From an uncultured Porphyromonadaceae bacterium (GTDB taxonomy: Bacteria; Bacteroidota; Bacteroidia; Bacteroidales; Muribaculaceae), in contig URZG01000064.1 of NCBI GenBank assembly GCA_900552325.1, positions 1 through 9,552 of the forward strand: a stretch of 9,552 bases of DNA. Direction: 5' to 3'. Within the stretch, counting starts at the first letter, position 1, and every line of letters starts with the position of its first letter. The notes beneath the pieces are model-generated. The model was not told the DNA's origin, made no database searches, and saw nothing but the letters and a program-made list of their open reading frames with translations. The translations under genes and the position numbers were made by a program. Shown in pieces: positions 1-6,408 of the stretch.

Positions 1-524
1 GGAAGGAAAACTCTGGTGATAAGCGTACACCTCGGCTCATTCGGGTCAATGATTCCGACAAAGCTCTCTATCAGCAGGTGACAAGGGGTGGCGGAGAAGG
101 AAAAATCTCCGCAGCAAGAAAGGTGCTTGTACCCAAACTGGGGCAGGCCTTCATCGCCCACGCATATCAGGCCGACGAGATGCGCCACCTGGTGGATTCA
201 ATGAAAATCAGAAATGTTATTATAGCCGGTGACTTCAACGATGTGCCGGACTGTTACGCGATACGCAAACTGTCGGGTGGGGACATCCACAACGCCTATT
301 CCCTGGCAGGCCACGGGCCGATAATAACATTCCACACAAACCGGTTCTACTTCCATATCGACCATGTGCTTTACCGCGGCGCGCTCGAGGCAATAGACTT
401 TCAGCGGGGACACTCCGACTCATCCGACCATTATCCGGTAATAGCCACGTTCCTCTGGAATCCGATTTCGCGGCCCGACAACCACGACCTTCCGAGGATC
501 GACTTGGAAAATCGCGAAAAATAG
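1..524 (+). pseudogene. Endonuclease/exonuclease/phosphatase (EEP) family hydrolase, 3' part, apparent frameshift
   Basis: This is the C-terminal part of a metal-dependent EEP-fold phosphodiesterase or nuclease-like enzyme; the 5' end lies before the window. Positions 1-45 read in frame 1 as a family-typical strand ending in VISVHLGSFG. From about 46 the family-like reading continues in frame 3 (NDSDKALYQQV, then ARKVLVPKLGQAF and QAD). The later motifs are present: GDFND at 228-242, which belongs to the metal and catalytic site, and SDHYPV at 423-440, which carries the catalytic His. It ends with TAG at 522-524 after a short charged tail. The two frames rejoin if one G is added to the GGG at 43-45, so this is either a real frameshift or a homopolymer sequencing error. 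If taken as an open frame, the longest downstream ORF begins at GTG 78, which would lack the upstream core strands. Substrate cannot be told from sequence. Family call is firm; pseudogene status is not. Confidence 0.8.
43..45 (+). other. Frameshift site in the EEP gene
   Basis: A run of three G ends the frame-1 reading (LGSFG) and the frame-3 reading (VNDSDKALY) starts directly after it. A fourth G would give continuous LGSFGVNDSDKALY. This is seen directly by comparing the two frames; whether it is a mutation or an error cannot be decided here. Confidence 0.65.
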
Positions 525-534
525 ATTAACTTTG
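503..534 (+). promoter_or_regulatory. Predicted promoter for the M3 peptidase gene
   Basis: TTG at 504-506 and TAACTTTG at 527-534 match the Bacteroidetes -33 and -7 elements (TTG and TAnnTTTG) with a 20-base spacer. The stop codon of the EEP gene lies inside the spacer, so the promoter overlaps the end of the upstream gene. It is placed 64 bases before the M3 start codon. Confidence 0.6.
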
Positions 535-572
535 CTCCGGCCACATTTCATTTATATCGGGATGTGGCGAGC
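534..572 (+). other. Imperfect stem-loop in the M3 leader
   Basis: GCTC plus GCCACAT (534-537, 540-546) pair with ATGTGGC plus GAGC (562-568, 569-572), giving an 11-bp stem with a two-base bulge and a 15-base loop. No T-run follows, so it is a poor intrinsic terminator for the EEP gene. It would lie at the very 5' end of the predicted M3 transcript and might stabilise the mRNA. Role is a guess. Confidence 0.3.
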
Positions 573-598
573 CATAAAAACCAATACATTACACGCCC

Positions 599-1471
599 AT
601 GAAACCTATTCTCAAAGGAATGTGCGCGGCCGCGGCCGCCTCGGCGCTGGTGATCGGAGCCTCCTGCTCCAAATCACAGCGCGAAAATCCGTTCATGAAG
701 CCTTATGACACGGAATACCAGATTCCGCCTTTCGACAAAATCGAGATCTCAGACTACATGCCGGCCTTTGAAGCCGGTATCGCCGAGGCCAACGCACGGA
801 TCGATTCTATCGTGGCCAACCCCGATGCCCCCACCTTTGAAAACACAATAGAGCCGCTGAGCTGTCTCAGCCCCACACTTGACCGTGTCATGTCGGTACT
901 TATGGCACTGGTCGAAGCAGACTCCAGCACTGAGCTCACGGAGGTTTCGGAGAAAATCATGCCGCAGTACACCGCTTTCTCCGACAACATGATGATGAAT
1001 CCCGAACTCTTCAAGCGCGTACAGTCTGTTTATAACGCCATCGACACCGTAAACCAGCCGCTTGACGAACGCCGTGCTATCGAGGAGACCTACCGTGAGT
1101 TCGAGCGCAGCGGCGCCACTCTCCCCGCCGACAAACAGGAGCAGCTCAAGAAAGTCAATGCCGCACTCACTGATCTTTATCTGAAATTCAACAAAAACCT
1201 TCTGGCGGCCAACAACGCTTTCGAGATCATTGTCGACAACGAGGCCGATCTGACAGGTATTCCCCAGAACACCCGCGACAACGCCGCCGCCGAAGCCGAA
1301 AACCGCGGTCAGAAAGGGAAATGGGCTTTCACGCTCCACGCTCCCAGCCGTCTGGCCGTACTGCAGTATGCCGACAACCGCGACCTGCGAGAGAAGATGT
1401 GGAAAGGCTACACCTCCAACGCCACATCCGGCGAATTCGACAACCGTCCGATAATCAACCAGATCGTCTAG
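599..1471 (+). CDS. N-terminal fragment of the M3 peptidase (lipoprotein signal plus helical domain)
   Basis: This 290-residue reading frame starts at ATG 599. The first 23 residues form a lipoprotein-like signal: a basic start, an alanine-rich core and IGASC with Cys23 as the likely lipidated residue (position -3 is Gly, so the lipobox is not ideal). It then shows the usual start of M3 enzymes: PPFDKIEISDYMPAFEAGI at about residues 43-61 and PTFENTIEPL at about 78-87. The rest is helical and corresponds to the roof over the active-site cleft. It stops at the TAG before the zinc site, so alone it should be inactive. If exported it would be anchored to an envelope membrane. Confidence 0.6.
   Translation: MKPILKGMCAAAAASALVIGASCSKSQRENPFMKPYDTEYQIPPFDKIEISDYMPAFEAGIAEANARIDSIVANPDAPTFENTIEPLSCLSPTLDRVMSVLMALVEADSSTELTEVSEKIMPQYTAFSDNMMMNPELFKRVQSVYNAIDTVNQPLDERRAIEETYREFERSGATLPADKQEQLKKVNAALTDLYLKFNKNLLAANNAFEIIVDNEADLTGIPQNTRDNAAAEAENRGQKGKWAFTLHAPSRLAVLQYADNRDLREKMWKGYTSNATSGEFDNRPIINQIV
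1469..1471 (+). other. In-frame amber codon inside the M3 peptidase
   Basis: The frame reads ATC GTC TAG GCC CGC GCC GAG. Related enzymes have an uninterrupted helix here, normally with a polar residue at this place. The following ATG at 1496 is in frame, 24 bases on, with GAGAAAG upstream, which could allow weak reinitiation. Confidence 0.85.
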
Positions 1472-1495
1472 GCCCGCGCCGAGAAAGCAAAAATC

Positions 1496-2713
1496 ATGGG
1501 CTATCCCGATTTCGCCGCATACATGACCGCCGACAAGATGGCCCGCACCCCCCAGGCCGCCGAGGAACTCCTGATGAAAGTATGGGAACCCGCCAAAGCC
1601 AAAGTCGCCGAGGAGGTAGCCGAGATGCAGTCACTCTCCGACTCGATGGGCAACGATTTCAAGATCGCCCCCTGGGACTATTACTACTTCGCCGAGAAAG
1701 TACGTCAGAAGAAATATGCCCTCGACGAGAACGCCATCCGCCCCTATTTCGCGGTAGACTCCGTGCGTAAAGGTATTTTCGAGATGGCCAACCGACTCTA
1801 CGGCCTTACTTTCGAGGAGATGCCCGATGCTCCCCGCTATCACAAGGATGTGAAGGTATATGACGTCAAGGATGCCGAAGGAAAACACCTCGCAGTGTTC
1901 ATGACCGACTACTTCACCCGTCCCTCAAAGCGCCAGGGTGCCTGGATGGAGGAGCTCAAGACCTCATGGGTCAACAAGGACGGCTCCGTGGAGCGTCCGA
2001 TCATCTATAATGTAGGCAACTTCGCGCCTCCCGCCGGCGATACCCCCGCCCTCCTCACCATCGACGATGTGCAGACAATGTTCCACGAATTCGGCCACGC
2101 GCTCCACGGCATGCTGTCGCGCGCCCGTCTGCGCTCGCAGAGCGGCACATCGGTTGACCGCGACTTCGTGGAGTTCCCCTCCCAGTTCCACGAACACTGG
2201 GCCTTCGATCCCGAAATGCTCAAGACTTACGCCCACCACTATAAGACCGGCGAACTCATTCCCGACTCGCTCGTGCAGCAGATCAATGCCGCCGCCAAGC
2301 ACAATATGGGTTTCATGACCGCCGAGCTCTCGGCCGCCGCGCTCCTCGATCTCAACTGGGGACATCTCAATCCTACCGGCGACATCGACGTGGAAACATT
2401 CGAGAAATCCGTTGCCGACAAACTCGGTATGCCTGCCGAACTCACTTTCCGCTACCGTTCCCCCTACTTCAAGCACATCTTCGGCGATGAAGGATACGCC
2501 TCGGGCTACTATACCTACATCTGGGCCGAGGTCCTTGATGCCGACGCATTCGAGCTTTTCAAAGAGAAAGGCATCTTCGATGCCGAATCTGCCGCCAAGC
2601 TGAAGAAAGTCCTGGAAGCCGGCGGTTCCGAGGATCCGATGATTCTTTATAAGAACTTCCGAGGCCATCTCCCAGAAACCGACGCCCTCCTCCGCCAGCG
2701 CGGCCTCAAATAA
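1496..2713 (+). CDS. C-terminal catalytic fragment of the M3 peptidase
   Basis: From ATG 1496 this frame encodes 405 residues holding the whole catalytic core. The zinc-binding HEFGH is at residues 197-201 (His197, Glu198, His201) and the third zinc ligand is probably Glu226 in DFVEFPSQ, 25 residues after His201, as in family M3. The substrate-binding segment HIFGDEGYASGYYTY is at 327-341; most relatives have GGGYAAGYY, so GDE is a small variation. The C-terminus (EDPMILYKNFRGHLPETDALLRQRGL in outline) is complete and ends in TAA. Without the first half it lacks a signal sequence and much of the domain that closes the cleft, so activity is doubtful. Confidence 0.65.
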   Translation: MGYPDFAAYMTADKMARTPQAAEELLMKVWEPAKAKVAEEVAEMQSLSDSMGNDFKIAPWDYYYFAEKVRQKKYALDENAIRPYFAVDSVRKGIFEMANRLYGLTFEEMPDAPRYHKDVKVYDVKDAEGKHLAVFMTDYFTRPSKRQGAWMEELKTSWVNKDGSVERPIIYNVGNFAPPAGDTPALLTIDDVQTMFHEFGHALHGMLSRARLRSQSGTSVDRDFVEFPSQFHEHWAFDPEMLKTYAHHYKTGELIPDSLVQQINAAAKHNMGFMTAELSAAALLDLNWGHLNPTGDIDVETFEKSVADKLGMPAELTFRYRSPYFKHIFGDEGYASGYYTYIWAEVLDADAFELFKEKGIFDAESAAKLKKVLEAGGSEDPMILYKNFRGHLPETDALLRQRGLK

Positions 2714-2733
2714 TACACATTATTAATACCTAT

Positions 2734-2773
2734 CAATAAGGGATGTATCAGGCGATACATCCCTTATTGTTTT
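2734..2773. terminator. Bidirectional transcription terminator between convergent genes
   Basis: CAATAAGGGATGTATC (2734-2749) and GATACATCCCTTATTG (2754-2769) form a perfect 16-bp stem with an AGGC loop, followed on the plus strand by TTTTG. It lies between the end of the M3 peptidase (2713) and the end of the minus-strand lipoprotein gene (2799). The plus-strand side has a short T-run; the minus-strand side is only AT-rich, so termination should be better for the M3 transcript. Confidence 0.8.
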
Positions 2774-2798
2774 GATCAGATTTATCTGACAATGAACT

Positions 2799-3641
2799 TT
2801 ATTTTGACGAAGAGGCGGTTGCGGCGGAGTCGAGGCGCTGTATCTGCACCAGGGCGAGCTGGCGCTGGCGCTCCAGGCGTTGGCGCTCCACGTCGTTATC
2901 GCGTCCGGAGGCCATTGCGGCAGCCAGACGGTAGGCGTTGGCAATCCCCTCTGTCTGGGCGGAAGAAAGACTGATGGATTTGCGTCCCTTTCCATTGAAT
3001 GAAAGACTCATTGCTTTCCCTGCATGACCGGCGACATACTTGCCGATGGTGTCGGACTGCTCGGGAGAGAAGGTAATGACTTCACCCCCTCCGATACGGT
3101 AATTGCTCTCTCCGTCGTATGCCACGGCAGGCGTGGACGCCGAGCCATCAGGCCCCTTTACCGTTACCGAAGTATGGCCGCTTCCGGGATTCACCGACGA
3201 AACAATATAAAACTGACCGATATCCGAAACACGTGCCTGAATACCTGTTGTGTTGAAAAAGCCGGCGTTATAGGAGTTGCGGTCAATCCAGTAACCTTCC
3301 ACCATACCTTTTTCCTTTACCCACCTCATTCGTGAACGCACAAGTTCTATTTCGGCTTTTGCGGCGGCAATGGCGCTGTCGCATTTCACTATACCCTGCT
3401 CGGAAAGCACTATCATCGCCTGCGGACGCAACACCAACCCCTCTTTGAGAAGTTCATTTTCCGAGGGATATGCATGATAAAGGGAGTCGATCAGCTGAAG
3501 AGCCAGCTCCGGATTTCCGGATTCAAGTTCAGTTTTCGATCTGGCAAGCAACTCGGCAGCCCCGGCATCCGGAGCTTTTTCCCCTCCGGAACATGCACAA
3601 AGCAGTCCCGGGATGATAAGAGGCAACAGTTTGTATCTCAT
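2799..3641 (-). CDS. Predicted lipoprotein of unknown function
   Basis: This encodes 280 residues from ATG 3641. I chose this start because MRYKLLPLIIPGLLCAC is a clean lipoprotein signal (lipobox LCAC, lipidated Cys17); the longer frame from 3674 would put 11 extra residues before it. Residues about 26-110 are helical and TPR-like (ELLARSKTELESGNPELALQL), ending in a coiled coil that starts near residue 86. Residues about 114-225 look beta-rich with many Gly, Asn and Ser (YWIDRNSYNAGFFNTTGIQA, GQFYIVSSVNPGSG). Residues 231-275 are a second helix rich in Arg and Gln (ERQRLERQRQL). I do not recognise the family. The start is 41 bases after the hydrolase stop on the same strand, suggesting cotranscription. 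Envelope location is inferred from the signal. Confidence 0.8.
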   Translation of the reverse strand: MRYKLLPLIIPGLLCACSGGEKAPDAGAAELLARSKTELESGNPELALQLIDSLYHAYPSENELLKEGLVLRPQAMIVLSEQGIVKCDSAIAAAKAEIELVRSRMRWVKEKGMVEGYWIDRNSYNAGFFNTTGIQARVSDIGQFYIVSSVNPGSGHTSVTVKGPDGSASTPAVAYDGESNYRIGGGEVITFSPEQSDTIGKYVAGHAGKAMSLSFNGKGRKSISLSSAQTEGIANAYRLAAAMASGRDNDVERQRLERQRQLALVQIQRLDSAATASSSK

Positions 3642-3682
3642 ATTATTCAGACTATCAGGAACATTTAACACCATCTTCGCTG

Positions 3683-4555
3683 TCAGCGGCGACGGCGTGA
3701 ATTTTTACGGGAACGCTCCTTGGCTTTGGAGCGCTTGGCCGACTTGGATCTGGAAACCGAAGATTTCCTGGGACCCATTGTGAGGCCCCGGTAAGCTGTT
3801 TTCAGTTTGCTCAGGGTGACATCAAAGGTATCCGCCACATTACGGGCCTCATCGGCAAGGGAATGGCTCAGAAGCCATTCGTAGCTATCGGCAAGATAGA
3901 ACATCCGGGCCGGCTGCGAATGGTTCATGCCGGGCACACGGTTGTAGACAAGACGGGGAGCATCGCCTCCGGCTGCATTCTTCATGGCCGATACAACCTT
4001 ATCGCTCTCACGCACACTTACTGCGCGGTCGGCTGTGCCGTGCACGATCCACAGAGGCACATCGTTGAGGTTGCCGAGATTTTTCACCGTACCGCCCCCG
4101 CAAAGCGCCATGGCAGCGGCTATGCGGTCGGGATAGGTAGCGGCCACGTCGATTGTGCCGTAACCGCCGAGGCTCATGCCAAGCACATAAACACGTGTTG
4201 AGTCCACATTGTGGCGCTCCCTTACCCAGTCAAGCACATTGATCACCTTTTTCGGGCTCCACGCGCCGCCGGGATTCTGGGGAGCGATGACGTACGCGTC
4301 GAGTTCGCGCCCTTTCTCTATTGCATCGATGGTTCCGTAGCGGCGCACTCGGTCAAGGTTATTGCCGCATAGCGACGCACCATGCAGAAAAATAAAAAGT
4401 GGTTTGGCTTCTTTCTCCTCGCCGGTCTTGTCGGGAGTATAGAGCCAGAAATTGTAGCCGTCCTTCACTTTTCCGACATTCTGCGACAATGACTGGGCTC
4501 CGGCCTGACCGAGAGCGAAAATTCCGACTAACAACAGCAAAATTTTCTTCAACAT
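3683..4555 (-). CDS. Secreted alpha/beta hydrolase (esterase/prolyl-oligopeptidase-like) with a basic C-terminal tail
   Basis: A 290-residue serine hydrolase. Residues 1-20 are a signal peptide, with cleavage likely at AGA|QS. The alpha/beta hydrolase core shows FLHG (56-59, oxyanion hole), GMSLGG with nucleophile Ser128, HGTADRAV with Asp176, and GMNHSQ with His212, a complete triad in the usual order. It resembles polyhydroxybutyrate-depolymerase or feruloyl-esterase-like and small S9-like enzymes; the substrate is not identifiable. After the core, residues about 233-262 are helical. The last 28 residues hold 9 Arg, 6 Lys and 8 Ser, ending in four Arg. The Arg codons in the tail are mixed (CGC, CGT, AGA, AGG), so it is not a simple repeat. 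It follows the propeller gene by 70 bases on the same strand. The leader before ATG is AT-rich with no Shine-Dalgarno, as is common in this phylum. Confidence 0.85.
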   Translation of the reverse strand: MLKKILLLLVGIFALGQAGAQSLSQNVGKVKDGYNFWLYTPDKTGEEKEAKPLFIFLHGASLCGNNLDRVRRYGTIDAIEKGRELDAYVIAPQNPGGAWSPKKVINVLDWVRERHNVDSTRVYVLGMSLGGYGTIDVAATYPDRIAAAMALCGGGTVKNLGNLNDVPLWIVHGTADRAVSVRESDKVVSAMKNAAGGDAPRLVYNRVPGMNHSQPARMFYLADSYEWLLSHSLADEARNVADTFDVTLSKLKTAYRGLTMGPRKSSVSRSKSAKRSKAKERSRKNSRRRR

Positions 4556-4574
4556 AAAAATAAATCTTTTCCGA

Positions 4575-4604
4575 CCCGAGCCGACACCAACCGTGACGGC
4601 CGGG
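4575..4604 (-). other. GC-rich stem-loop between the propeller and hydrolase genes
   Basis: CCCG and GCCG (4575-4578, 4580-4583, one bulged A) pair with CGGCCGGG (4597-4604) around a 13-base loop. On the minus strand no T-run follows directly, so it is not a typical intrinsic terminator. It might attenuate transcription or protect the mRNA end between two genes of one operon. Weak call. Confidence 0.25.
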
Positions 4605-4625
4605 AAGTTAAACTTATGAATCAGG

Positions 4626-6233
4626 CTATCTTACCGACAGTCTGTAAATTTTATCCCCGCGCGATCCCACAACCACCGAGTTGCCGATGACCACCGGCGA
4701 TGACTCGAAGATGGCACCCACGGGCTTACGGGTGATGATTTCACCCGATTTCCCGTCAATGAGGTAGACGTTACCCGAGCAATCGGCAGTGAGCACATAC
4801 TCTTTGCCTTGCTCGTTGAGGAAACCTACGGGCGACGACCATGCATAATACTGCAGATTCGTGCGATATGCAATGGAGCCGTCCTTACGGTCTATGGCTA
4901 TGAACTGACCGTTCTGACGCTGCGACGCGCTGTCACTACGCTCATTCAGAACCACATTTGTAAATATCAGCCCCGCGCAGTCGCCACTGCCGGGAAGGGG
5001 TGAAGAGTAATACCCTCCGTCGAAATGCTTCTTCTCTATATCAAACCTGCGGGCCGGAATTCGGGTGAGCCAAATCTCCGAGCCGTTGAGCAAATCGAGT
5101 TTTACGAACCTTGCCTCGCCGCTGACCTGACGGTCCACCTCACAGGAAGCATAAAGGTAAGGATGACCATTCTCAACGGTAACCACTGTGGTGGCATCTA
5201 TATCGTCGCCAAGTCGGTACATCCACACGGGTTTCATGGTATTTAAATTGAAACAGAGGATGTTGCCGTGATTGTCGCCCACAAATCCATAGTTGCGGTA
5301 GACGCTTATGGAGTTCTCCATGCCGGGAGCAGCCCCGCCTACTGTATAGCGCAACGCCGAGTGCAGAGTAAGCTTACCGGCGCCAATGATAAACTTATAG
5401 ACAGTACCGTTCTCGCCGGCCCAGAAGAGATATTGCCCCACACGCAGGGAAGAGGAATCGTATGCATCCCAATGACGTTGAGCTTTGGGATCATCCTTGT
5501 GCACGTATGTCACTTTACCGGCGAAGATATCTATGACACGTGCCCCGAAAGGACGTTCAGCCGGAGCACCGAGACCCACATAAAGATTTCCGTTCAGTGT
5601 GGGGTCGAGAGAGATGGTGCCCTTTACCGGATTTGATACCGGAATCGGCTCTCTTGTGGCTTTGCCGTTCTCGAAACTGATGAAATACACTTTCGAGGCC
5701 AGCGAGCCTACCATAATCTCCTTCTTTCCGAAATTATCGCTCACCACACCAGCCGAGCGGAATTTCGTTATCAATGAGTCTGGCCATTCCACATAAAGCG
5801 GCTGCCCGGTCCAGCCGGTTCCACCGCCCCAGGTTCCTACCGAAGTCTGATGCGTATCGTGTCCGGTGGAAAACACCCAGTCGATTACTATATCGCGGGG
5901 CTGCCCCGAAACCTTTCCGCCGAAAGAGGCGTCGCGGGCGGGGCCGTTCCTGAAGGTCAGATGCCCCGGAGCCGAAGCATAGAGGTCAGCAAGAGAGGAA
6001 ACCACACCGCTCCCGATGGTGTCGCCATAATCAATTTTATAATTCATTTCCGCAACGGAAACGTAGGCAGTGTCGGGTAGAGGAGCCACGACGTGCATCT
6101 CCGTTTCATTTTCATTTTCATCGGGAGAGCCGGTTGTAGATGATGTAGCGCCGGCATCACCGTTTCGTTTGCCGGAACATGCCGCAAAACCGATGATAAG
6201 AGGAAGAAAGAATAATGCTTTTGGGAAAAACAT
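4626..6233 (-). CDS. PQQ-like beta-propeller repeat lipoprotein
   Basis: A 535-residue protein with a lipoprotein signal at residues 1-19 (GFAAC, Cys19), then a low-complexity Ser/Thr/Asp/Glu/Asn linker at about 22-47. From about 170 on come repeated propeller blades of the PQQ-like type, in which a strand ending in a short turn is followed by Asp/Asn-Gly: GNILCFNLNTMKPVW (323-337), FVKLDLLNGSEIW (376-388), FIAIDRKDGSIAY (444-456), VYLIDGKSGEIITRKPVG (489-506) and VVVGSRGDKIYRL (520-532). The family often forms seven- or eight-bladed propellers that act as structural platforms; I see no clear quinoprotein dehydrogenase catalytic set, so an enzyme role is not claimed. Ends with TAG. It begins the minus-strand cluster; the predicted promoter lies upstream at 6321-6351. 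Role as a surface or periplasmic scaffold is inferred. Confidence 0.8.
   Translation of the reverse strand: MFFPKALFFLPLIIGFAACSGKRNGDAGATSSTTGSPDENENETEMHVVAPLPDTAYVSVAEMNYKIDYGDTIGSGVVSSLADLYASAPGHLTFRNGPARDASFGGKVSGQPRDIVIDWVFSTGHDTHQTSVGTWGGGTGWTGQPLYVEWPDSLITKFRSAGVVSDNFGKKEIMVGSLASKVYFISFENGKATREPIPVSNPVKGTISLDPTLNGNLYVGLGAPAERPFGARVIDIFAGKVTYVHKDDPKAQRHWDAYDSSSLRVGQYLFWAGENGTVYKFIIGAGKLTLHSALRYTVGGAAPGMENSISVYRNYGFVGDNHGNILCFNLNTMKPVWMYRLGDDIDATTVVTVENGHPYLYASCEVDRQVSGEARFVKLDLLNGSEIWLTRIPARRFDIEKKHFDGGYYSSPLPGSGDCAGLIFTNVVLNERSDSASQRQNGQFIAIDRKDGSIAYRTNLQYYAWSSPVGFLNEQGKEYVLTADCSGNVYLIDGKSGEIITRKPVGAIFESSPVVIGNSVVVGSRGDKIYRLSVR
6104..6121. repeat. Three-copy hexamer repeat
   Basis: TTTCAT occurs three times in a row. 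It encodes part of the acidic ENENETEM linker of the propeller lipoprotein. Copy-number change would keep the frame and only lengthen or shorten the linker. Confidence 0.6.
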
Positions 6234-6320
6234 AAAAAGAGAAGATTACAGCACCGTGCGGTGTGTGTGTGTCCAGGAAATTGTGACGGCGGAACGGATC
6301 CGACGCCACAGGTTACAATG

Positions 6321-6351
6321 CAAAGATACGCTTTAATCTCCTATATTTCAA
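6321..6351 (-). promoter_or_regulatory. Predicted promoter for the propeller-hydrolase-lipoprotein cluster
   Basis: Reading the minus strand, TTG at 6351-6349 and TATCTTTG at 6328-6321 are separated by 20 bases, matching the Bacteroidetes -33 and -7 elements. It lies about 90 bases before the propeller start codon in the otherwise noncoding 6234-6408 gap. I see no hairpin in that gap that would end transcription from the upstream RelA/SpoT gene, so read-through remains possible. Confidence 0.6.
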
Positions 6352-6408
6352 CCCATTTAAAAAAGCTTACATCTAATTCAAAATAATTAACATTTCATAT
6401 TGCCGTCG

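Larger units (their letters stand above)
599..2713 (+). pseudogene. dcp: M3 family zinc metallopeptidase (Dcp-like), interrupted by an in-frame TAG
   Basis: Read through, this frame gives 704 codons, the normal length for the Dcp branch of peptidase family M3, which removes dipeptides from the C-termini of short peptides. Both halves are in the same frame and match the family end to end; only the TAG at 1469-1471 (codon 291) breaks it, between NQIV and ARAEKAKIMGY. The catalytic half carries HEFGH. TAG is a genuine stop for two other genes in this window (ends at 524 and 4626), so general recoding of TAG is unlikely. The simplest reading is a nonsense mutation from AAG, CAG or GAG, or a sequence error. 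If real, the upstream product has no active site and the downstream one has no export signal. It has its own predicted promoter and a strong hairpin after the stop, so it seems to be a single-gene unit. Confidence 0.85.

Noticed and set aside
749..1339. 196-residue open frame on the minus strand
   Set aside because: Antisense shadow of the M3 N-terminal half, with no signal, motif or upstream promoter.
1469..1471. TAG read as pyrrolysine or as a recoded sense codon
   Set aside because: Pyrrolysine use is not known from this group and no related genes are present; TAG ends the EEP and propeller genes here, so it works as a stop.
1321..1770. 149-residue plus-strand frame spanning the TAG of the M3 gene
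   Set aside because: A different frame with Arg/Pro-rich, non-family sequence; it does not bypass the stop, since the family match resumes in the original frame.
1964..2668. 234-residue open frame on the minus strand
   Set aside because: Lies wholly antisense to the catalytic half of the M3 peptidase; no recognisable domain, and explained by the GC-rich third positions of the real gene.
3642..3674. Longer start (ATG 3674) for the unknown lipoprotein
   Set aside because: It adds 11 polar residues before the signal sequence; the ATG at 3641 gives a standard lipoprotein signal.
6352..6408. AT-rich stretch as a terminator for the RelA/SpoT gene
   Set aside because: I could not find a paired stem in it; it is probably only spacer upstream of the propeller promoter.
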